Shown: positions 34,906 through 43,716 of the stretch, in pieces | Layout of the letters: every line of letters starts with the position of its first letter | Position numbering within the stretch: the stretch's first letter is position 1 | Origin: JAJRTE01 sp964418585 | GTDB taxonomy: Bacteria > Myxococcota_A > UBA796 > JAJRTE01 | DNA length: 64,000 nucleotides | NCBI GenBank assembly: GCA_964418585.1 | Contig: CAYQMG010000175.1 | Coordinates: 7,733 to 71,732, forward strand | Direction of reading: 5' to 3' | Position numbers and translations under genes: made by a program | The notes under the pieces: model-generated | The model's database searches: none | What the model saw: only the letters and a program-made list of their open reading frames with translations | Told to the model about the DNA's origin: nothing

Positions 34906-37587
34906 TCACGGACGCAGGAAGCGCAGCCCCAGACAGGCCCGTTCCCGGATCATCCGGACGAGTTCCCGGGCCGTGGTCCCGATCCGACCACGCAATGTCC
35001 CCCACGCCCGACGCTTCTGAGGCACGAATGGGTCCGGCCGGCCGGCCCAGGCGCCCTGTGCCCACGATTCCCCGCGCCAACTGTCCTCTCCCCGACGCGC
35101 GAAGTAGCCCTGGTAGGCGCCGTTCGCCACCAGAATGGTCATGGGCCGGGTGAGGTTGCAGGTGGGATAGGACAGGAGGTCCTGGAGTCCCCGGCGAAAC
35201 AACTCCGCAGCCCTGATGCGAAATGCCCTCCGTTTTTGAGGAGATGCGTAGCAAGCCGCAAGGTTCAGGACGTGGGCCTTGCGCACATCCGTGGCGGGCC
35301 AGGACTCGGTGGGGATCAGGACCTTGTGCAAGACGTCCTGATACGGGACCTCATGCACCAGCATCCAGTCTGCGAAGTGAAGCAAAGACGCCACGGCATA
35401 GCGAAAGAAGCGGTCTTGCTCTCCCAGTTCCCACTTGACCTCGAGATACTTGCCCAGTACCTGAAGAAACACCAGGTAGGACCAGCGGTACTCGGGTTCG
35501 TCCAGGTGCAGATCCTCGAGACGCTCCGCCGGGTGCACACAGCGTTCGATCAGGCGTTCCGCCTTGTCCAGGAATCGCCGTTCTCCTGAGACCAGAAACC
35601 CGTCCAGAAGTGCGTTGATCGAATTGCCGGCCCCACGCCCGGCCCGGTGATAGTCCGGACTCCCGGTTTGGCTCGCCCATCCGGTTGGACCTGAATCGAC
35701 GGGAGCCAGCACCGTGCGCGTTCCGTCGTCCATGGCGATCACCCACTCTGCCAGCTCCAGGACCGCCTGCCGCCCCTGCGGGTCACCGGTCAGGAAGTGG
35801 TAAAGCAGAAGTCCAGAGGTGTAGTTGTGCTCGTTCGAAGGACCACCGCCATACCGTGCACCTCGCTGTTGAGGACGATTCAACCGGGTGAAGGTCCTGT
35901 GGGTCGCCGTCCCTGCCGGCAGGTAGTGGTCCGTATGCCAGAACAGGCCGTGGTTGTATGCCGACCGGTCGCGATCCGTGTGATAGATGTCGATGTCGAT
36001 CACGTGGGTGGCCAACTCCGTCATCAGGGTGGCCCAGCGCTGGTCCGCGGTTCTCAGAAAGTGGAGCCCGGCGCCGAAGATCAGGTCGTATTGATTGTTG
36101 TAGTGCGCCACCATGGGAAACGCGGACCGACTGTGCACAGCCTCGTGGTCCGCATACACGTCCCCGTAGTTCCGCCACCCAAACTCGTCGACCTGCTCCC
36201 GCTTGGAGGCGAACGAAGACGCCCCTTCGATGGCTCCCTGCACATAGCCTTTGTACCGTTCTTCCGGGTCGTCCTCCGCGGGTATGAACCACGGCACAGC
36301 TCCGGACGTATCCACCCACGCCGGCGCGAGTGCGGCCTGCAATGGGGCCAGAAATGCCTCGAGGCCCGTGGACACCTGCGGTTCGGTTCCAAATGACAGC
36401 CCTACCACGTGCCGTTTTTTCTCCCCACCCTGCAACTCGAAGCCGGCGCGACACTCGGCAGGGAACAGCCCCACCCGGAGCCGACCGCCCGTCGCCTCGA
36501 GGCACTTGGGAAAGTTCTCCCAGAACCGAACCACGGTCGCAGCGACCCAGCCCCGGTCGGAGAAAACCTGAACCGAGGGACGCGCACGAAGCCCGAACGT
36601 CTCACGCCGGGCCGCCTCGCCGGCACACCCGTCCTTGGCCCGCCGCCCTCGATCCAGTTCCTCGAATGTGACCCGGTAGCCCTGGAACGACACCGTCGGG
36701 GCTCCGACGGCATCCACGTGATTCGGCGACCGCCAGTTGTTCCCCCCACTTGAATCCTGGTAGAGTTTCCAGGCTCCGGAGCGCACCTCTTTGCACGGAC
36801 CTCCAAGGGCTTCCTTCCACACCACCCGCTCAGCCGGGGGTGCCACGGACAGGGTCACGGAGAGGTCGACAAATCGATAGGAGCCGGGATCTCCCAGGTC
36901 CCACAGCCCTCCGGCATGACACGCGGCAGCGGGATTGTGGAGGTCGACCTCCATCCGAACCCGCGGGCTCCCGGCAAAGAACTCGAGCCGTACCAGGAAA
37001 CTCGGGCCGTCCCCCCGACCGGAGTCCCGGCGGTACACCCCCTCAAATCGCAATACGGTGCGGAGCGGTCCACGCACTTCGATGCTGGACGTATCCACAA
37101 ACGGTACTCGAGAGCCCCCAAGGTCCTCGAGCCGCGTGGCTGATCCGACCGGGCCGAGCAGGTCCACGCCTCCAACCAGAACGCGGCTGAACGGCCCAAA
37201 AACGCCTCGAGGCAACTCGAACCGGGCCATGCCGGTATCAACCAGGAAATGGGTCCGAGTTTCCTCCACCTGCAACGGCGGCGCTCCGGAAACCAAGGGG
37301 CTGGATACAGGAGAAAAGGTCTCGGGCAATCGAACCACGCCGGTCAGCGTGCCATGGGCGTCCACATCGGCCAGGAACGACAGGAGCAGCCATCGAATGC
37401 TGCCGTCCGACCAGCGATTCAAGGGCAGGGCCTGGCACGGAATCGGCCGGCCGGACCCGTCCTCGAGCACAAGCGCACCGGGGTCCCGAAGCCGACCGCG
37501 AGCAAACGGTACACCGATTGTCACCGGTTCCGCCTCTCGCGCGATACCTACAGGTTCGTTCACAGTAAATGCAACAGGAAGCGTCAT
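34906..37587 (-). CDS. RIFT-barrel / alpha-toroid protein of the YetA-PcRGLX type, putative polysaccharide lyase
   Basis: The 893-aa protein begins with a domain like the N-terminal RIFT barrel of YetA and exo-rhamnogalacturonan lyases: PVTIGVPFARGRLRDP, SGRPIPCQALPLNRWSDGSIRWLLLSF. A beta-sandwich follows to about residue 400. The C-terminal half is helical (ATHVIDIDIYHTDRD, EHNYTSGLLLYHFLTG, DGFLVSGERRFLDKAERL), like the (alpha/alpha) toroid of such lyases. No signal peptide is visible. It is the last gene of a deacetylase-GNAT-lyase operon, which suggests extracellular-polysaccharide processing. The substrate is unknown. The 283 bp between its end and the GTPase start hold nothing recognisable. 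Confidence 0.7.
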   Translation of the reverse strand: MTLPVAFTVNEPVGIAREAEPVTIGVPFARGRLRDPGALVLEDGSGRPIPCQALPLNRWSDGSIRWLLLSFLADVDAHGTLTGVVRLPETFSPVSSPLVSGAPPLQVEETRTHFLVDTGMARFELPRGVFGPFSRVLVGGVDLLGPVGSATRLEDLGGSRVPFVDTSSIEVRGPLRTVLRFEGVYRRDSGRGDGPSFLVRLEFFAGSPRVRMEVDLHNPAAACHAGGLWDLGDPGSYRFVDLSVTLSVAPPAERVVWKEALGGPCKEVRSGAWKLYQDSSGGNNWRSPNHVDAVGAPTVSFQGYRVTFEELDRGRRAKDGCAGEAARRETFGLRARPSVQVFSDRGWVAATVVRFWENFPKCLEATGGRLRVGLFPAECRAGFELQGGEKKRHVVGLSFGTEPQVSTGLEAFLAPLQAALAPAWVDTSGAVPWFIPAEDDPEERYKGYVQGAIEGASSFASKREQVDEFGWRNYGDVYADHEAVHSRSAFPMVAHYNNQYDLIFGAGLHFLRTADQRWATLMTELATHVIDIDIYHTDRDRSAYNHGLFWHTDHYLPAGTATHRTFTRLNRPQQRGARYGGGPSNEHNYTSGLLLYHFLTGDPQGRQAVLELAEWVIAMDDGTRTVLAPVDSGPTGWASQTGSPDYHRAGRGAGNSINALLDGFLVSGERRFLDKAERLIERCVHPAERLEDLHLDEPEYRWSYLVFLQVLGKYLEVKWELGEQDRFFRYAVASLLHFADWMLVHEVPYQDVLHKVLIPTESWPATDVRKAHVLNLAACYASPQKRRAFRIRAAELFRRGLQDLLSYPTCNLTRPMTILVANGAYQGYFARRGEDSWRGESWAQGAWAGRPDPFVPQKRRAWGTLRGRIGTTARELVRMIRERACLGLRFLRP

Positions 37588-37668
37588 GTGTTGCGCCTTC
37601 TTTCCCCTGACTCTCAAGTCCGATCTGCCAACCGACTCCTGTTCCGCCTCCCCCCGGCTTCCAGATGT

Positions 37669-38862
37669 CTACCGGACATCCAGATCGCTGCATCCGAGGT
37701 GCACGAGCCACGGGGTCCGAAGCTCCTGCTGAAGTTCAGGCTCGGCCGTGTAGAACAGCAATCCCGGGGAATCTCCTCGAGGAATGAACAGGTGCCTACG
37801 GAGTGCACGTACCAGAGCCGGGTCGCATCCCAGAGCCTTGACGAGATAGGCCCCTTGCTGAAACAGCCAGTCCAGACCGGAAAGCACGAGCGCGTCTGCC
37901 ACCTCCTCGTCCCCGGGGATGAAGTAGATCATGGAAAGATGGCCCATGACCAGGTCCCCAGATTCCGAAAAGGCCCGCCAGGCGGCCACCCCGGCAGGCT
38001 CCTCGCCACGCCAGGCCACCTCGAGTCGGTAGTGGTGCAGCGGGTGGGCCTGATAGCGCCGATTCAGGGCCTCGTGGTCCGGGGCGAAGGTGATGTTCCA
38101 AAAATGAGGAACTGCACGCATGAGGCGGTCCACATCCGGGGGAAATGCCTGCACGGATCGAACCTGAACAGGGGCGCGGTACCCGCTCCGGAACGGCCGT
38201 GCAACGCCCGCGCTCTCACGGCCCTGGGAGCCGCTCCTGGAAAAAGCCGAAGCAACCGTTCGAATGCCTGGACTCAACGCTCTCCGAATCGGCCGGAACA
38301 GTTTCCATCGAATCGTGTCGGCACGAGCGCCCAGATGGAGACAGGCTTGAACCAGGGAGAGGGGAGGCGACTCACCGAGACGGCGCCGCAACAGGCGTTC
38401 GGCCCGCAACAGGCGAAACATGGGAACGACCCCGTCCACCTCGACGAAGCCCCGTTTCCGCATGATGTGATTGGACGCTGGATTGGTACCCAAACCGATG
38501 GTCACCACCTGTCCGGCAGACTGTACCGCGGCTGTGAGCCGATCCCCGGCCCCCCTTCCACGACACGCAGGTGATACCGCCAGGTCGGTGAAAAACGCCG
38601 CCGGCACCGGCCTGCCTTTCACATACAAAGTGGTATCGAAAAGCCCAGAGGTTCCCGCCGGTCGTCCTTCCGACCAGTAGATCAACATCCGACTGGGGGC
38701 GCCGATCCCGTTTTCCTTGAACTGCCAGTCGTAGGTTTCCCGGCGACATCGGCCCGAAACTTCGCCGAACACGGCTTCGAGCAGATCCAACACGGCTTCG
38801 CGATGGTGCAATTCCTGTTCGCCCACGAGTGGTGAGATGATGTTGTCCATGTTGTGGTTCAT
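37669..38862 (-). CDS. GNAT-family N-acetyltransferase
   Basis: The 397-aa protein has a GNAT acetyl-CoA-binding core (AVSPACRGRGAGDRLTAAV, an R/Q-x-x-G-x-A/G motif) near residue 100. GTNPASNHIMRKRGFVEVDG follows, and a second large C-terminal domain may be a degenerate GNAT fold. The start is fixed by an ATGA overlap with the upstream deacetylase gene and by AAGGAG 4 bases before ATG 38862. In this operon it may acetylate a polysaccharide precursor. A peptide or amino-sugar substrate is equally possible. Confidence 0.78.
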   Translation of the reverse strand: MNHNMDNIISPLVGEQELHHREAVLDLLEAVFGEVSGRCRRETYDWQFKENGIGAPSRMLIYWSEGRPAGTSGLFDTTLYVKGRPVPAAFFTDLAVSPACRGRGAGDRLTAAVQSAGQVVTIGLGTNPASNHIMRKRGFVEVDGVVPMFRLLRAERLLRRRLGESPPLSLVQACLHLGARADTIRWKLFRPIRRALSPGIRTVASAFSRSGSQGRESAGVARPFRSGYRAPVQVRSVQAFPPDVDRLMRAVPHFWNITFAPDHEALNRRYQAHPLHHYRLEVAWRGEEPAGVAAWRAFSESGDLVMGHLSMIYFIPGDEEVADALVLSGLDWLFQQGAYLVKALGCDPALVRALRRHLFIPRGDSPGLLFYTAEPELQQELRTPWLVHLGCSDLDVR

Positions 38863-39944
38863 CGGTCTCCTTGGTGGCACAGGATCCTGGGGAAGCTTCC
38901 CCGGACCCGGGCACGGACCTCCAACAGTCCTGCCAGAAGTTGCGCGAACGCCCGGCGGTCCAGGTCGCCTCCCACCGGATACCGGGGAATGGCCAGAGGG
39001 TCGAAGCCGGAACGAATCCGCTCAAACCGGGTCGTGAAGCCCGCGCGGTAGCCAGCCGCTCGAGCCATCGCGGCGATGGCTCCATTCCAGGCACCATCCG
39101 GATAGGCGACCAGATCCACCGGCTGTCCGATCAGATGTTGCAACAGACGGCGGGAGGCGCACAGTTCCTCCCTCGCCCGGTCAGGGGGGACTCGAGTCAA
39201 CAGGGCGTGGGTCAGGCCGTGCGATCCCACTTCGATCCAGGGGGAATCAGCAAGCCTTTTCAATGACACACGGTCGAGCAGGCGGCGAGGATGATCCTGA
39301 CCGGCCACTGGAACGCCTCCTCGGCGTGATAGCTTGCGCGCCAACACCTCCTGCCGTCGGGCGTCAGGCAAGGTTTTGAGGTAGCGCACGAATGCATAGG
39401 CCTCGGCCAGCCCAGTCCCCTCATCTTCCCCGGTGCCGAGCCAGCGCTCGTACACCTGGTCCGGCCACAGCAAGGCCTTGGACCCCACCAACCCAGCGGT
39501 CACGAATACGGTTGCGGACACACCATGGCGTTCGAGCACCGGCAATGCCAGGTCCAGGTTGTTCTGGTAGCCGTCGTCGAAGGTCACTGCCACACAACCA
39601 GGCGGAAGCGTTTCCGGAGAGGCAGGGTCTGCCATCTGCCGAGCGCGAACGACCGGCCGTGTACGGGCGAGGTATCGTATCTGGGCTTCAAACGTCGATA
39701 TCTCCACCTGCGACCAGAGGCGTGGCCGCGTGCCATCAGGAACCACAGCGTGATACATCAGGATGCACCGGGGCCGAAAGGCGTTCTGGATTGCGCGGCG
39801 CGCCAGGCGTCGAAGCGGGTGGGGCGCCGGTCGAGGGTTGAAACGGCCTCGGCGACCGCCGATGTGGGTCATGGGTGTGCTGCTCCGGTGGTCATATCCG
39901 GGGGTACCCGGAGACGTGCGCGCCATCTCATCCTGCTTGATCAT
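38859..39944 (-). CDS. Polysaccharide deacetylase (NodB homology)
   Basis: The 361-aa protein is a carbohydrate-esterase-4 type deacetylase. It has CILMYHAVV, the catalytic acid TFDDGYQN (Asp123, Asp124), the metal motif SHGLTH (His242, His246) and the later AYPDGAWN. These enzymes remove N-acetyl groups from chitin-like or peptidoglycan-like glycans. No signal peptide is seen, and the start is uncertain: 39944 is the longest start, 39926 has a better AGGA site and 39872 is also possible. It overlaps the GNAT gene by ATGA, so the trio is one transcription unit. Confidence 0.88.
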   Translation of the reverse strand: MIKQDEMARTSPGTPGYDHRSSTPMTHIGGRRGRFNPRPAPHPLRRLARRAIQNAFRPRCILMYHAVVPDGTRPRLWSQVEISTFEAQIRYLARTRPVVRARQMADPASPETLPPGCVAVTFDDGYQNNLDLALPVLERHGVSATVFVTAGLVGSKALLWPDQVYERWLGTGEDEGTGLAEAYAFVRYLKTLPDARRQEVLARKLSRRGGVPVAGQDHPRRLLDRVSLKRLADSPWIEVGSHGLTHALLTRVPPDRAREELCASRRLLQHLIGQPVDLVAYPDGAWNGAIAAMARAAGYRAGFTTRFERIRSGFDPLAIPRYPVGGDLDRRAFAQLLAGLLEVRARVRGSFPRILCHQGDR

Positions 39945-40031
39945 ACGGGATCTGTGCCACAGGCGTCAATGCTGGAACATCGACGACCCGGGCAGATGTC
40001 GACTCCTGGCTCGTGTGGTGTGCTCAGTGGT

Positions 40032-41768
40032 CTAGAGGAGGTCTCTGCGCATGGCCCGGATTCGCCGATTCAACTCCTCGGAAGTCATGCGCCGGTACCG
40101 CTCCGGTACCAGGCTGCGCGAGGAGCACTCGAACACGGCCAGCAGCTCCATGTATTCGATCATTGCGGTGTCTCGAGATGGGATGAAGTCCTCCACGGCC
40201 CAGGAAAGGTCTTCCTCGGTGACCTGATCCCGACCATCGTCGTCGGCAATAGCGGCCGCAGTCGACAAGATGGCCTCGATCTCGGCGCCCGAGTAACCCT
40301 CGGTGGCAGCAGCCGCCACGTCCAGGTTCGTGATCTGGTGTGGGATCTTGTTTTTTTTCAACAGGGCCTCGAACACCTGCTTCCGCGCCGCTGCATCCTC
40401 CGGGAAGAAAAAGGGAATCTTCACATCGACCCGGCCCGAACGCTTCAGGTCGGCATCCAGCTTGTCGGGACGATTGGTCATCACCATGAAGATGATCCGA
40501 CCGCGGTTCGTGGTATCGCTCATGAACTCCTTGAGGCGCGCGATCACCCGGCTCTCGGTTCCGCCGTCCTTCTCCCCCCCCGCACCGCTCAGACTCCGAT
40601 CCGCCTCATCCACGATGACCACCACGTTGCCCAACGCCTTGACCACCCCGATAATCTTCTCCAGGTTGGCCTCCGTGGTCCCCACGTAGGAGCCCCGGAA
40701 ATTCTTGAGCTTGATACAGGTCCAACCGCTTTCTCGAGCAAACGCCTCGGCCAGGAACGTCTTGCCTGTCCCCATCGGCCCCACAAACAGAATCCCCATG
40801 GGCACCCGGGACGTTCTGCCTCCGTGGATGGCCCTGACCACACGACGCAGTACGCGCTTGACCGCCCCCATGCCTCCCACCTGGTCAAACCCGTGCTTCG
40901 GCTCGACAAAAGCGACCAGACCATGACATTCCTGCTCGATGATGGCCTTTTTCCGTTCACGCACCAGAGCCATGGAAACCGGTTGACGGCTCTCCCACGC
41001 TTGCCGGAAAATGCCTTCGATCTGATTCCTGGAAAGACCGGCCGTCACGTCGACCAACCAGCGGGCGTTCTCCAGACCGTACTTCCGGCTCACGTAATCA
41101 AGAAACTCTTTCCGTTCCTCTTCGTCCGGCAAAGGAATCGGCACCAGGGCAAGCTGCGGATTGGTCACAAGGCGTCGGTTGACATCGGAAACATTCTCGG
41201 TCACCAGGACCACAAGGCTGTCCGACCGGACCAACTCTGGATCCGTCGCCCACCGCTGAAGTGTGACCAGGTTGACCCGGTCGTCCGCACCCATGAATGC
41301 GATGTTGCCTTCGGGCGCCACGGTTTCGAGGAAATCGATGATCATGGCGCCGTGGGTGCCGGGTATCCGCATGTACTCCTCGACGAGTTCCAGGGCGTCG
41401 ACCGTGTTCCTGGGAACGGGTGGGTGGACCTCCTGTTTTCCATGGATCAACCTGCCCGCATTCACGGTTCGGATAAACTGAGCCTCCATTTCATCGGTTG
41501 GGAAGGTGAGGCCCTGCGACTGGTTGTAGAATCCGACCACGTCTTTGGTTCGGACCAGGAACTGGTGGAGAAACTCTCGCAACGTGACAAACCGGCCCGA
41601 GCCGTCAGGTGCAGCCACCACGTCGTGGACATTGCCATGCAGCAAGAAAAGCGTCGCTTCTCCCGACACGTAACGCTTTCTCACCTCTTCCGCCCAGAGA
41701 GGCACCACGGGCTCGGGAGACTGGGACGGGTTGCCACCTCCCTGACCAGAGTCTTCGGTCACTGCCAT
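40032..41768 (-). CDS. Two-domain AAA ATPase of a PspA operon
   Basis: This 578-aa protein has an intact C-terminal AAA module: Walker A GPMGTGKT (330-337), Walker B VVIVDEADR, the sensor-1 region MVMTNRPD, RSGRVD as likely arginine finger, and the helical sensor-2 region GYSGAEIEA. The N-terminal 290 residues look like a degenerate AAA fold with no P-loop (LLHGNVHDV) but with AMIIDFLETV and VVLVTENVS at Walker B and sensor-1 positions. It overlaps the membrane coiled-coil gene by 10 bp and lies downstream of pspA. This suggests a machine that remodels PspA polymers, as Vps4 does with ESCRT-III; that is inference. AGGAG precedes ATG 41768. Confidence 0.88.
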   Translation of the reverse strand: MAVTEDSGQGGGNPSQSPEPVVPLWAEEVRKRYVSGEATLFLLHGNVHDVVAAPDGSGRFVTLREFLHQFLVRTKDVVGFYNQSQGLTFPTDEMEAQFIRTVNAGRLIHGKQEVHPPVPRNTVDALELVEEYMRIPGTHGAMIIDFLETVAPEGNIAFMGADDRVNLVTLQRWATDPELVRSDSLVVLVTENVSDVNRRLVTNPQLALVPIPLPDEEERKEFLDYVSRKYGLENARWLVDVTAGLSRNQIEGIFRQAWESRQPVSMALVRERKKAIIEQECHGLVAFVEPKHGFDQVGGMGAVKRVLRRVVRAIHGGRTSRVPMGILFVGPMGTGKTFLAEAFARESGWTCIKLKNFRGSYVGTTEANLEKIIGVVKALGNVVVIVDEADRSLSGAGGEKDGGTESRVIARLKEFMSDTTNRGRIIFMVMTNRPDKLDADLKRSGRVDVKIPFFFPEDAAARKQVFEALLKKNKIPHQITNLDVAAAATEGYSGAEIEAILSTAAAIADDDGRDQVTEEDLSWAVEDFIPSRDTAMIEYMELLAVFECSSRSLVPERYRRMTSEELNRRIRAMRRDLL

Positions 41769-42583
41769 CTCGACACTCCTTTGACAGGGTCGACCGGGGT
41801 CCCCCGGCAGGGCCACTGCCGGATACGCGCGGCGTCAGCCTGGTAGGCCCCAAGTTCGCGGACTGTTCGGCGGGTGGTCTCGAGGCTGCTCACCAGAGCA
41901 GCCACGTCTGTGGCCAATTTTGCATCGATGTCGAGTGTTCCAAGTTGCTCCCTCAGGAAGAGCAGCGTCTGTTCGATGGCGCTCAACTGGCCCTCAAGCG
42001 TTTCCTTCTGATCGGCCAACTCCTCCAGTCTTGCAACGCGCTTCTCCAGCAACTCGACAGCCTGGCTCCGCCCCTCTCCAGCATCGTCGGCCGACCTCTT
42101 CCACGCGGCAAGATCCTTTTTCAGTTTGGGCAAGGAACTCGTCTCCAGAATCCCCCTGATACGCTGGAGCATGAGGGAAATCTCGAGGGCGCTTTCCTGA
42201 ATCTCGTCCAGCGTCTCCTGGCTCACTTCGAGCGGCACGTCCGATCGCTCCGAAGCCTCGATGAGCAACCTGGAGACCTCCCGGTATAGTTTTTCCAGCC
42301 GACGGTAGCGCTTGCGTGTGTCCTTGCGGAGTTCGGCCGCTTTCAAGGCCAGTTCATTGCTTCGCCTGGCCTTGGCGTCCAGGATGGCCTTCAACTGGAC
42401 CCGCCGCGCGTACGCAGACGAACGCGCGAACCCGAACAGGTAGAAGGCTTCCAACACGCCACCTGCCCCCAGTGCCACCGCATGGCTATCCACGGCCAAC
42501 GTGATGGCGAGCCACACCACCAGCCACAAGACGTGCCATGGCTCCTTCAAGGCATAGAGATACGGAGACGGCTGCTGCGTCAT
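41759..42583 (-). CDS. Membrane-anchored coiled-coil protein between pspA and the AAA gene
   Basis: The 274-aa product starts at ATG 42583. It has one or two hydrophobic helices near the N-terminus (WHVLWLVVWLAITLAV, ALGAGGVLEAFYLFGFA). Long heptad-rich helices fill the rest (residues about 75-250), for example LEEIQ/LRKDTRKRYRRLEKLY and DQKETLEGQLSAIEQTLLFL. No family name is recognised. Its stop overlaps the AAA start by 10 bp and pspA lies 119 bp upstream, so it is probably the membrane tether of that complex. GGGGAGAG precedes the start. Confidence 0.75.
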   Translation of the reverse strand: MTQQPSPYLYALKEPWHVLWLVVWLAITLAVDSHAVALGAGGVLEAFYLFGFARSSAYARRVQLKAILDAKARRSNELALKAAELRKDTRKRYRRLEKLYREVSRLLIEASERSDVPLEVSQETLDEIQESALEISLMLQRIRGILETSSLPKLKKDLAAWKRSADDAGEGRSQAVELLEKRVARLEELADQKETLEGQLSAIEQTLLFLREQLGTLDIDAKLATDVAALVSSLETTRRTVRELGAYQADAARIRQWPCRGTPVDPVKGVSRWQ

Positions 42584-42702
42584 CTCTCTCCCCTTTCGTG
42601 CCCCGAAATCACGACGTTCTCCCGCCTGCCCGTCCTCCGCCTTCACCCCTTCCTACCGCATCGTTCGAGCCCGAAGGCACCGAGCATGAAACGGTATCCC
42701 GG

Positions 42703-43452
42703 TCACAACGATTTCTTGGCTTCTACCTGCGCCTGGACGGCGGTCCCCGCCGTGCTTTCCTGCGCCTTGTTCTGCTGCGCCCGCTTGAGCGCCTCGAGCT
42801 GGGCTCGTGCTGAAGCAGCCACTGTCTTCTTTCGAATGTCCTTCAGCTTTCGGTCCAGGCTCTCTTCCCCGATCTCAGCGCCCACCTCCGCCTCGGCAGC
42901 CATCTTGTGGATGCTCTCGCGGACTCCTTCCAACGCCTTCAGGTCGGCCTCCATGGACAGCCCGTCCAGGCTCTCCTGGATCTGGATACGTGCCTGCGCA
43001 CTGGCCCGCTTGGCCAGCATCCGCTCCTTTTCGTCTTTCAGTTTCTGGATCTCGCCCTGGAACTCGATCAGGCCCGATTTCGCCTCGTCCGCCTGGGCTT
43101 CTGCCTTTTCCAGTTCGACCTTGAGCCCGGCGATTTCCGAGGTGAGCGTATCCTTTTTCTCGATCAGGATCAGCGCCACCTCGTCCTCGCCAGATTCCAC
43201 CGCCACCGGGATCTGAGCCTGGATCTCGGCCAATTCCTTGGTCTTCTGCTCCAGTTCGGACTGCAGTTTGTTGCGCAGGTAGACCAGCCCCGAGACCGCC
43301 TTTTTCAGCTCATTGTAGCGCTTCGTCCGATCCTGTATCGCCGCTTCGTAGACCGCTTCGGGATGATCTTCCTCGAGACCCTTGATCGTCAGGCTCAAGA
43401 AACCTTTCCATAGATTACCCAAGCGCGCAAAAAAGCCGACTCCTTCAGCCAT
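42703..43452 (-). CDS. pspA: PspA/IM30 (Vipp1) family membrane-stress protein
   Basis: The 249-aa protein is almost entirely alpha-helical coiled coil. Its N-terminal amphipathic helix (MAEGVGFFARLGNLWKGFL) typically binds stressed membranes. The body shows the PspA pattern, including NELKKAVSGLVYLRNKL and the helical hairpin through residue 150. PspA and Vipp1 belong to the ESCRT-III superfamily and form membrane-remodelling rods. The classical PspB/C/F partners are absent; the operon instead contains a coiled-coil membrane protein and a double AAA ATPase. The start at 43452 has AGAGG about 8 bases upstream. Confidence 0.9.
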   Translation of the reverse strand: MAEGVGFFARLGNLWKGFLSLTIKGLEEDHPEAVYEAAIQDRTKRYNELKKAVSGLVYLRNKLQSELEQKTKELAEIQAQIPVAVESGEDEVALILIEKKDTLTSEIAGLKVELEKAEAQADEAKSGLIEFQGEIQKLKDEKERMLAKRASAQARIQIQESLDGLSMEADLKALEGVRESIHKMAAEAEVGAEIGEESLDRKLKDIRKKTVAASARAQLEALKRAQQNKAQESTAGTAVQAQVEAKKSL

Positions 43453-43716
43453 GGTTGCACCTCTTGTTGGGACGAGATGGACAGAGTTCGAGATCTGTCT
43501 TGAGTCGCGTTTCAGCCCTGCCCTGAAATTGCCAAAAACGAAATCGGTAGCTCATGTTACTCGAGGCGCCGGTCCGCTTCAAGCACAAATATGCGTCACG
43601 GATCGAAGGGGGCGCATCTTCCCCACGCCGGCTCGTGTTCCCGAGACCATCTGTGTTCGCTTGCCCCGAAAGCCTGCTCTTTGGGGCGGATCTCTCCTGT
43701 GCTCCAAAATCTCCGG

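Noticed and set aside
39525..41846. 773-codon plus-strand ORF across the deacetylase and AAA genes
   Set aside because: It crosses two real genes on the other strand and has no recognisable protein features.
42703..43452. Classical phage-shock operon with PspB/C/F
   Set aside because: None of these partners is nearby; the operon partners are different proteins.
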